NCBI GenBank assembly: GCA_937925895.1
Contig: CALANC010000341.1
Span: 1 to 5,334 of the forward strand
DNA length: 5,334 nucleotides
Reading direction: 5' to 3'
Source: an uncultured Desulfobacterales bacterium
GTDB taxonomy: Bacteria > Desulfobacterota > Desulfobacteria > Desulfobacterales > UBA11574
In this document: in pieces, positions 1 to 5,334 of the stretch
Layout: each line of letters starts with the position of its first letter
Numbering within the stretch: the first letter of the stretch is position 1
Position numbers and translations under genes: made by a program
Notes under the pieces: generated by a model
The model's input: only the letters and a program-made list of their open reading frames with translations
What the model was told of the DNA's origin: nothing
Databases searched by the model: none

Positions 1-456
1 AAAAAAGAAAAAATCTGCATAAATGTACTTGGAAAACTAAAAGATGAAGACTGGAAGGTGTTAAACCACTATCAAATTGCGGATATAGTGAGAGAACAAA
101 AAAAAGTCAAATACCACAAAATGTTACGTTTACTAAAAGGCGCACATCTTTTGCTCTTAATATCGGGAACGAATGTAAAATATGCAATTCCATATAAATT
201 CTACGACTATTTGGGTGCCGAAAAACCGATACTAGCACTGTCGGCTGAAGATTCCGCGGTAAATGAAATTATGAAATCGGTCGATTGCGGAATTTTTGTT
301 AATATTGAAAATAGTTCCAAAATAGAAGACGCTTTAAATGAATTATTGAACCAGGAGAAAAAATATACATTTGCGGGTAAGAATAAATATACATGGCATG
401 TCAGCGCCAATAATTATAGAAATATTATCAATCAAATCTGCGAAGAAAAATCATAA
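1..456 (+). CDS. Glycosyltransferase, GT-B/family-4 type, 5'-truncated
   Basis: The frame is open from the first base of the window to the TAA at 454-456, giving 151 visible residues. The gene starts outside the window; the GTG at 58 is an internal codon. What is seen is the C-terminal, nucleotide-sugar-binding half of a GT-B transferase. A short leading strand ending in Gly is followed by an 'xxYHKMLRLLKGAHLLLLI' segment, which matches the helix-strand before the donor site. Then comes IPYKFYDYLGAEKPILAL (visible residues 63-80), matching the usual 'vPsKlyeYlaagkPila' signature of GT4-like enzymes. A typical tail follows, with 'CGIFV' and a terminal helix region. It probably transfers a sugar to a lipid-linked or membrane-associated acceptor on the cytoplasmic face, but donor and linkage cannot be read. 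The next gene starts 4 nt after its stop, which indicates an operon. Confidence 0.85.
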   Translation, partial: KKEKICINVLGKLKDEDWKVLNHYQIADIVREQKKVKYHKMLRLLKGAHLLLLISGTNVKYAIPYKFYDYLGAEKPILALSAEDSAVNEIMKSVDCGIFVNIENSSKIEDALNELLNQEKKYTFAGKNKYTWHVSANNYRNIINQICEEKS

Positions 457-460
457 ATAA

Positions 461-1561
461 ATGAATCATCACAAAATTAACATAGCGCACCTAATCGGAT
501 CTCTTGGTCGTGGAGGCGCTGAACAGCAAGTCGTTTCCCTTATAAATAACCTCGATGAAAATCGTTTCAATAAACATGTGGTAGTACTATGGGATAAAGT
601 CGATGGATTTAAGAACGACTTAAAAAAGAATATCAAATATTATTCGGTTCAGTACCGGCGACGAACAATGCCTTTAGGAATTTTTAAACTGATCAAATAT
701 TTTAAGGAAAATGAAATTGAAATTATTCATTCTCATATGTATGATCCGAATAAAATTGCTACCGTTGCAGGAAACCTGGCTAATGTACCGTGTATTGTAA
801 CCAGTGAGCATGGCAGAAATCTCTGGAAGAAAAAAAGGCATCATTTTGTCGAAAAGCATTTGATAGACCGGTTTGTGAAACTCCGAGTTGCAGTCTCCAA
901 AGATATCAAAAATCTCAGGATAAAAAATGATAAACTAAACCCGAATAAAATTATCACCATACCAAATGGCGTAAGCATTCCGGATACTATCTCCAACAAG
1001 AAAAAAATTCCACGAGTTATCGGTGCAATGGGCCGTTTAGATGATGCGAAAGATTATTTTTCACTCATTGATACCATGAAAATAGTCCGGGATGCTGGAA
1101 GTGATTTAAAATTGATGATCGCCGGAGAAGGATACCTTAAAGCAAAACTTGCAAAGTACATTAATAAGCTTGGGTTAAATAAGAGCGTTAAATTGGTGGG
1201 GTTTCAGAAATCAGATTTGTTCCTCAGAAAGATTGATATATTTGCCATGTCATCTGAACGGGAGGGTATGCCAGTTGCACTCTTAGAAGCAATGAGTTTC
1301 GGTCTCCCTGTTGTTGCAACGAATGTCGGTGGTATAAAGGAGGTTGTTGAAAATAACATTGACGGGCTCCTTTCGGAATCAAAAAATCCTAAAGCAATGG
1401 CCGAAAATATTATTCGTATGGTCGAAGACGGCAATCTTCGTGATAGGCTTGGCCTTGCGGCTAGAAATAAAGTTATCAAACAATACAGTATCAAAATAAT
1501 CGCCGATCTTTACGCCAAATTGTATTTCAAACTATATTGCTGTGATAAATTATTGCATTAA
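461..1561 (+). CDS. Family-4 glycosyltransferase (GT-B fold), complete
   Basis: This 366-residue protein has a normal length for a retaining GT4 glycosyltransferase. The N-terminal Rossmann domain begins with HLIGSLGRGGAEQ (residues 10-22), the classic glycine-rich acceptor-side loop, followed by HSH at 90-92 and SEHG at 115-118. The linker contains IPNGV (167-171). The C-terminal domain opens with GAMGRL (188-193); R192 and K197 sit where GT4 enzymes bind the donor phosphates. The EX7E motif is E268 to E276 in EGMPVALLE, followed by the usual 'AMSFGLPVVAT' and a GG(I)KEVV segment. It most likely adds one sugar to a lipid-linked glycan on the cytoplasmic side of the membrane; sugar and linkage are not predictable. 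No strong Shine-Dalgarno is seen before the ATG (only GAAGAAAAA), so translation may depend on coupling to the gene ending 4 nt upstream. The 3' end overlaps the deacetylase gene by 20 nt. Confidence 0.93.
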   Translation: MNHHKINIAHLIGSLGRGGAEQQVVSLINNLDENRFNKHVVVLWDKVDGFKNDLKKNIKYYSVQYRRRTMPLGIFKLIKYFKENEIEIIHSHMYDPNKIATVAGNLANVPCIVTSEHGRNLWKKKRHHFVEKHLIDRFVKLRVAVSKDIKNLRIKNDKLNPNKIITIPNGVSIPDTISNKKKIPRVIGAMGRLDDAKDYFSLIDTMKIVRDAGSDLKLMIAGEGYLKAKLAKYINKLGLNKSVKLVGFQKSDLFLRKIDIFAMSSEREGMPVALLEAMSFGLPVVATNVGGIKEVVENNIDGLLSESKNPKAMAENIIRMVEDGNLRDRLGLAARNKVIKQYSIKIIADLYAKLYFKLYCCDKLLH

Positions 1562-2786
1562 AAAAATACTGGGTGATACTGCTATTATTCCTGCCATCAT
1601 GTTCCATAGTATTGGATTAGAGAATACGAATTGGATTTTTAAACACATTTCCGAACCAATTAAGGTTTTCGAACAAAAAATCAGGTACCTAAAAAAAGGC
1701 GGATTTAATTTTATATTTTGGAATGAACTTTATGATTACATGTCAGAAAAGGTTGATCTAAAATTGCCTGCAGTTATGCTGACTTTTGATGATGGCTACC
1801 TCGATTGCTGGACCTATGTATTTCCCATCTTAAAAAAATATGACGCCAAGGCAACTATCTTTGTCTCTCCCGAGTTTGTCGATCCGAAAGAAGATGTTAG
1901 ATTAAACCTCGAGGATTTATCGCACAGGAAAATGGCAGATGAGCAGCTTATGTCATCAGGATTTTTAAATTGGGAGGAGATGAGATTGATGGAAGAGTCA
2001 GGTCTCTTCGATATTCAATCTCACGCGCTCACGCACACGTGGTATTTCTCAGAGCCCACGTTAATCGACTTTTATAATCCAGGCTCGAACAGCTACCCAT
2101 GGATGGCCTGGAATAAAAAACCAGAGCATAAACCATTTTATATCGGTCACGATCAAAGCGATTCTGTTCCCTTGGGCACGCCTATATATAAGCATGAAAA
2201 AGCCTTGACGTGTAGAAGATATTATCCACCTGAACAAGTAGCACGCGAATTAGTTTTATATGTAAAAAAAAATGGTGGTAAAAGCTATTTGAAAAATACG
2301 TACTGGTTTGAAGATTTGAAAAAACGTCATGAAAGTTTAATGCGAATCTATAAAGGCGATCAACATTACGAAACAGAAAATGAGTATAAACAAAGGGTCT
2401 TTTATGAATTGCATAATTCAAAGACAATTTTAGAAAAAAAACTTGAGAAGAAAATAAATTTCATTGCCTGGCCCGGCGGCGGTTACAATGAAGAGGTATT
2501 ATCACTGGCTCGCAAGGCTGGTTATAAGGCATGGGTATTGGGATCTAAAGATCAACCTTCCTTTAGAAATTTGCCGGGTGAATATCCTCGACAGATAAAA
2601 AGGGTTCCTTCTGGAGGCCTTCAATTTTTTCGAAATACAAAATTGGGGTATACCACAGGAAGAGAGTTTCTGTATGGACTAAAAAGGCATCAAGGCTCAC
2701 TTTTGTACAGTTACTACGGTAAACTCATAAAAATCTTCAGATTCATTATTAATTCGTTCAACAGATTCCCCGATAGGGCCTCATGA
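1542..2786 (+). CDS. Polysaccharide deacetylase (NodB/CE4 family) with large insertion
   Basis: This 414-residue protein is predicted to remove N- or O-acetyl groups from a sugar, using a metal ion. Visible motifs are MFHSIG (20-25), the N-terminal strand typical of IcaB/PgaB-like members; TFDDGY (81-86), with D83 as the likely base and D84 as a metal ligand; SHALTH (160-165), with H161 and H165 as metal ligands; and WPGGGYN (310-316), in place of the usual 'YPyG'. Between the second and third motifs lie about 145 residues where related enzymes usually have about 45, so roughly 170-280 is an insertion of unknown role. There is no signal peptide, which suggests a cytoplasmic enzyme acting on an intermediate. 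The C-terminus (about 385-410) is basic and amphipathic and could touch the membrane. The GTG at 1542 is chosen because the next start, ATG 1599, would remove the first conserved strand. The gene overlaps its upstream neighbour by 20 nt and its downstream neighbour by 4 nt. Confidence 0.9.
   Translation: MINYCIKKILGDTAIIPAIMFHSIGLENTNWIFKHISEPIKVFEQKIRYLKKGGFNFIFWNELYDYMSEKVDLKLPAVMLTFDDGYLDCWTYVFPILKKYDAKATIFVSPEFVDPKEDVRLNLEDLSHRKMADEQLMSSGFLNWEEMRLMEESGLFDIQSHALTHTWYFSEPTLIDFYNPGSNSYPWMAWNKKPEHKPFYIGHDQSDSVPLGTPIYKHEKALTCRRYYPPEQVARELVLYVKKNGGKSYLKNTYWFEDLKKRHESLMRIYKGDQHYETENEYKQRVFYELHNSKTILEKKLEKKINFIAWPGGGYNEEVLSLARKAGYKAWVLGSKDQPSFRNLPGEYPRQIKRVPSGGLQFFRNTKLGYTTGREFLYGLKRHQGSLLYSYYGKLIKIFRFIINSFNRFPDRAS
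2783..2786 (+). other. ATGA stop/start overlap (translational coupling)
   Basis: The ATG of the IucA/IucC-like gene overlaps the TGA stop of the deacetylase gene. Such overlaps usually mean one transcript and coupled translation, suggesting the two proteins are made in step and act in the same pathway. A weak AGGG (2775-2778) precedes it by 4 nt. Confidence 0.75.
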
Positions 2787-4009
2787 ATTTTATTCAAGAA
2801 GACCTCATCTATTTAGAGCAATTTGTAAACGATCGAAGACGCAGTTCACCTCCGCCCGATATTTCTCCTTTTCTAATACCTGAGACATCAAGTGGATACC
2901 CGATGTTGTGGGTGGCACTTCCCAAAGATGAGGTAATAATTTTTTCCGATCGAGCGAATGGTGAGTTGCCTTCTTATTGTCATGGCCTAATGGATGAAAA
3001 AAGACGGGTGGTTCATTTTCCAATCCATCCACTGCAGGTCGATGCTTATAAGAAAAATAGGATAATCAGAAGTGGTAAGGCATTTATCAGTGCCTCCTAC
3101 CGAACAATTTTTTATCAACCTGATAAGGATTCAAAAAAATTGCTTTTTCAACCTCCGGGTTGTCGGATAATGTTAAAACTTCATCTGGATAACCCTCTAC
3201 CGGGGATTCAGGGGGATCGACGTCTATCTCCAGAAATAGTTTTAAAATGCCTCAGCTTAAGTCGTGAGTTGTCTTTGCTTGAAAAATCCGGAAAATTAAA
3301 TTCATATCTAAGAATCATTACTGAAGAAGTTGGCCTTATACATGAAAATCGTGGCGCGCTTATCAGAATATTACCAGACTTGCCTCTCGTACCTGCTTTT
3401 TCGCTTTCGTCTCCAGATATTAAAAACCCGAAAAAAGAAATTCTGGTTGCAGCCATCTTGCGGAAAGCAAAGGAGGCCACAGGGGCTGATATGATTGAAC
3501 TTTTTGGTTCGATTTTTATCGAACCATTGGTGTTTTCTCTTCTGAGTGCTTTTCGACAAGGTTTTTCGTTGGAAATGCACATGCAAAACGTGCTTATGCA
3601 TTTTAGTGAACAGGGTTTGGTTGAAAACGTTTATTACAGAGATTTAGAGGGTGTCATTTTTTCTCGCGAATTTCGGTATAAGCATGGCTTACCAGAACTC
3701 TTTAGCAACGATAATAACCCCGAATTATTTCGGAACTCTGATAAATTTCGAAAATATTTTAACCGCAACATAGATCACGATTTAGGTCGGATTTTTGAAA
3801 ACCTTTTGATCGCGCTTAATCGTTCAAACCTTTTTAGAACAAAAGAAATTCCATTGATCGTTAAATATATCCGGAAGATAATTCACAAGGCCATGCAAAA
3901 ATATAACTTTAATCAATGGGCCTTTTTAAACCACTGGCTTCGCGTTTCCCGCACGCCATACGGAAAAGGGATCCATCCTTCGCACTACTACTTTTGCAAA
4001 TTTCGTTGA
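2783..4009 (+). CDS. IucA/IucC-like (NIS synthetase family) ligase, short form
   Basis: This 408-residue protein resembles the aerobactin-synthetase family, which adenylates a carboxylic acid (often citrate) with ATP and joins it to an amine or alcohol. Signatures in family order are FPIHPLQ (79-85), the 'hPvHPWQ' element; SYRT (105-108), the S-x-R-T nucleotide-binding motif; KLHL (132-135) with R146/R147 downstream; EMHMQN (264-269), the 'EaHgQN' motif; and YRDLEG (285-290), the 'RD.eG' metal/ATP site. The distance from S105 to H266 (161 residues) is close to that recalled for AcsD (about 165), so the order and spacing support homology. Family members are usually near 600 residues; this one lacks the N-terminal domain of about 170-200 residues. 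No Cys-rich FhuF-like tail is present (only C405 near the end). It starts inside the deacetylase stop codon (ATGA), with a weak AGGG at 2775-2778, so the two are probably translated together. Substrates are unknown; its setting suggests glycan modification rather than siderophore synthesis. Confidence 0.72.
   Translation: MNFIQEDLIYLEQFVNDRRRSSPPPDISPFLIPETSSGYPMLWVALPKDEVIIFSDRANGELPSYCHGLMDEKRRVVHFPIHPLQVDAYKKNRIIRSGKAFISASYRTIFYQPDKDSKKLLFQPPGCRIMLKLHLDNPLPGIQGDRRLSPEIVLKCLSLSRELSLLEKSGKLNSYLRIITEEVGLIHENRGALIRILPDLPLVPAFSLSSPDIKNPKKEILVAAILRKAKEATGADMIELFGSIFIEPLVFSLLSAFRQGFSLEMHMQNVLMHFSEQGLVENVYYRDLEGVIFSREFRYKHGLPELFSNDNNPELFRNSDKFRKYFNRNIDHDLGRIFENLLIALNRSNLFRTKEIPLIVKYIRKIIHKAMQKYNFNQWAFLNHWLRVSRTPYGKGIHPSHYYFCKFR
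3505..3526. repeat. Intragenic perfect inverted repeat, 9-bp stem, 4-nt loop
   Basis: TGGTTCGAT, loop TTTT, ATCGAACCA lies inside the IucA/IucC-like gene and could fold as an RNA or DNA hairpin. No clean T-tract follows. The bases also encode the hydrophobic segment around residues 241-249, so it may be chance. Confidence 0.5.
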
Positions 4010-4075
4010 TGATCTTCTTTTTTCTAAAAAAAATTATTAATAATTCTAAAATTTATTTGGAGTAGGGGTTAATAC
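4010..4075. other. AT-rich intergenic spacer, the only real gap in the window
   Basis: This 66-nt gap holds a run of T, a run of eight A (4026-4033), a perfect A/T-only palindrome AATTATTAATAATT (4032-4045) and the ribosome binding site of the next gene. TAAAAT at 4047-4052 could serve as a -10 element, but no convincing -35 is seen at the right distance. The T-run is not preceded by a GC-rich stem, so a terminator is not supported. Continued transcription into the next gene is the simplest reading. Confidence 0.4.
4059..4068 (+). promoter_or_regulatory. Ribosome binding site of the asparagine-synthetase-like gene
   Basis: AGGGG at 4064-4068 lies 7 nt before ATG 4076, and GGAG at 4059-4062 lies 13 nt before it. 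This is the clearest Shine-Dalgarno region in the window and supports ATG 4076 as the true start. That matters because the start defines residue 2 as Ser instead of the expected Cys. Confidence 0.7.
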
Positions 4076-5334
4076 ATGTCTGGTGCTTTGGGTGTAATCG
4101 ATTTGAACAACGTTAATTATGATCCTGAGTTATTGGCGCAAACACTCGACTTGCTCTCAACAGGACAAACAAAAACAATTTATTTGTCATCTGGCTTTAT
4201 ATCCGTTTCCTCGTTGGAACACTCACCTTTAAAGAGTAAAAGATATTATAAAGAAAAAGATACTTTTTTTTGTCTTGCAGGTGATTTAATCGGCCATTCT
4301 ACGATTCCTCATAAAGATATTATCGTAACTATAAAAACCAGAAAATTCGAAAATTTGAATAGTTATGTCGGAAATTACGCCTTTGTTTATGTAAATGAAA
4401 AAGAAAAAAAATTAATTATAATCACTGACAGAAGATCTCAACAACCCATATTTTTTAAAAAATTTAATTCAATGTTCATATTCTCAACCGAATTATCAAC
4501 TTTCTGCAGGCTAAATAATCCGGCCAGATTTAATGAAGATTGGCTATTTGAATATTTATTTTTTAATTACCCTGTCTCCCAGAACACCTTTCTTAAAGGT
4601 GTTTATAAAGTACCTCCAGCTTCAATCTTAGAATATGATTTTCAGTCAAAAAATATTGAGTTAACAAAATACGCCGACATTTTCTACAAAAAGCCAAATC
4701 TAATGCAGGGCAATGACGCATTTGAATACGCAGCTGAAATCTTCCGAGAAGTAATTCCGGAATACTACCGAGGTTCAAAAAGAATCGCTTGTGCATTAAC
4801 AGATGGATGGGATGCGAGAACCATATTGGCATTCGCTCCAAAAATCGAAGATGTCGTTTCTTACACTTACGGTGTTCCGAATTGTCAAGACCTGAAGGGG
4901 GCCAAGCGAACCGCGCGATTGGCGGATGTTCCACATATTGAAATTTTATTTGATGATAATTTTGTAAGAAAGTTACCGCATTATATGATGAAAACCGTGT
5001 TTATTTCTTCGGGACTTCAAGGTATTTTAAGATCAACATTAACTTTTGTTTATGAATCTCTGACAAAATTTGGATGTGACTTCCCACTAATTGTTAGTGG
5101 AATCGCCCTGGATCATTTGTTCCGAGGAAATCATGCTTCACCCACGCCTATTTCAACGGATATTGAAAATATTTTCCGCAAAGGATCACTTGAATTCGCT
5201 GATCAATTCTGGCGGAAAATGTTAGGGGATAAATTTTCTGATTTCAAGGAAATGGTTATTAAAAAACTCCATGATCTTCAAAATAGTTATGGTCAGTTTC
5301 TAACAACGGAACTCCATCTATTATTTAAATTATA
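4076..5334 (+). CDS. Asparagine-synthetase-like amide ligase, 3'-truncated, Ser2 variant
   Basis: The frame is open from ATG 4076 to the window edge, giving 419 complete codons; family members run to about 600 residues, so the C-terminal third is missing. The N-terminal Ntn-type domain is recognisable from MSGALGVID (1-9), GNYAFVYV (about 99-106), TDRRSQQPIFF and FSTELSTF, which parallel the 'MCGIAGIID', 'GxFAF', 'DRxGxxPLYY' and 'FASELKAL' elements of AsnB. The catalytic Cys2 is Ser, and no clear NGEIYN-like glutamine-binding motif is seen. An in-frame TAA at 4070-4072 excludes a longer start that might supply a Cys. The synthetase domain has ALTDGWDAR (240-248) at the ATP pyrophosphate loop (usual SGGxDS) and SGIALDHLFRG (341-351) at the usual SGEGxDELFGG. 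It is probably an adenylating amide-forming enzyme using ammonia or another amine rather than glutamine. Asparagine-synthetase homologues in O-antigen clusters (for example WbpS) are thought to make uronamides, one possible role here. Confidence 0.8.
   Translation, partial: MSGALGVIDLNNVNYDPELLAQTLDLLSTGQTKTIYLSSGFISVSSLEHSPLKSKRYYKEKDTFFCLAGDLIGHSTIPHKDIIVTIKTRKFENLNSYVGNYAFVYVNEKEKKLIIITDRRSQQPIFFKKFNSMFIFSTELSTFCRLNNPARFNEDWLFEYLFFNYPVSQNTFLKGVYKVPPASILEYDFQSKNIELTKYADIFYKKPNLMQGNDAFEYAAEIFREVIPEYYRGSKRIACALTDGWDARTILAFAPKIEDVVSYTYGVPNCQDLKGAKRTARLADVPHIEILFDDNFVRKLPHYMMKTVFISSGLQGILRSTLTFVYESLTKFGCDFPLIVSGIALDHLFRGNHASPTPISTDIENIFRKGSLEFADQFWRKMLGDKFSDFKEMVIKKLHDLQNSYGQFLTTELHLLFKL
4583..4603. 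repeat. Intragenic perfect inverted repeat, 9-bp stem, 3-nt loop
   Basis: AACACCTTT, loop CTT, AAAGGTGTT lies inside the asparagine-synthetase-like gene, about 510 nt after its start. It is not followed by a T-run, so it does not look like a terminator. A regulatory role is not shown. Confidence 0.45.

Noticed and set aside
58..60. GTG 58 as the start of the first gene
   Set aside because: The same frame is open to base 1 and the upstream residues fit the strand before the donor-binding region, so the gene is cut by the window edge and GTG 58 is internal.
3208..3582. Minus-strand open frame of 124 codons
   Set aside because: It lies antisense to the well-supported IucA/IucC-like gene, has no recognisable motif, and its composition is what the coding strand imposes on its complement.
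2783..4009. Reading the IucA/IucC-like gene as part of a siderophore operon
   Set aside because: No NRPS, siderophore export, TonB receptor, Fur-box-like site or other siderophore gene is visible; the neighbours are glycosyltransferases and a polysaccharide deacetylase.
4010..4050. Possible rho-independent terminator after the IucA/IucC-like gene
   Set aside because: There is a T-run and an A/T-only palindrome, but no GC-containing stem in front of the T-run, so a stable terminator hairpin is not supported.
4593..4934. Minus-strand open frame of 113 codons
   Set aside because: It lies opposite the asparagine-synthetase-like gene, which carries clear family motifs in this stretch; the antisense translation shows no family signature.
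4076..5334. Calling the last gene asnB (housekeeping asparagine synthetase)
   Set aside because: Cys2 is Ser, the NGEIYN-like motif is not recognisable, and the pyrophosphate loop and SGEG motif are altered, so asparagine formation from glutamine is unlikely.

Overview
The window reads as a stretch of one bacterial surface-polysaccharide (capsule, exopolysaccharide or O-antigen type) gene cluster. All five recognisable genes lie on the + strand and cover almost every base. The DNA is AT-rich (by eye, GC in the high thirties percent), with short or overlapping junctions and one GTG start. Nothing in it fixes the genus. No tRNA, rRNA, transposase, CRISPR or integration site is visible.

Layout: (1) 1-456 is the C-terminal half of a GT-B glycosyltransferase, cut by the left edge. 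(2) 461-1561 is a complete family-4 glycosyltransferase. (3) 1542-2786 is a NodB-type (CE4) polysaccharide deacetylase. It overlaps the preceding gene by 20 nt, has no signal peptide, and carries an insertion of roughly 110 residues. (4) 2783-4009 overlaps gene 3 by ATGA. It encodes a short, divergent member of the IucA/IucC family (NRPS-independent siderophore, NIS, synthetases) that keeps the family's nucleotide-binding signatures but lacks the usual N-terminal domain. (5) After a 66-nt AT-rich gap comes the gene at 4076-5334, cut by the right edge. It encodes an asparagine-synthetase-like protein whose expected catalytic Cys2 is Ser and whose synthetase motifs are altered.

The unusual content is the combination. 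Sugar transferases and a probably cytoplasmic deacetylase sit beside two predicted ATP-dependent carboxylate-activating enzymes of unrelated folds, neither in its ordinary context. A working hypothesis (inference only) is that the deacetylase exposes an amine on a sugar intermediate, and that the IucA/IucC-like and/or asparagine-synthetase-like enzyme then forms an amide (or ester) on it with a carboxylic acid. The result would be a glycan with an amide-linked acyl decoration or a uronamide. No siderophore transport or other siderophore gene is seen here, so a siderophore role is not supported by what is visible.
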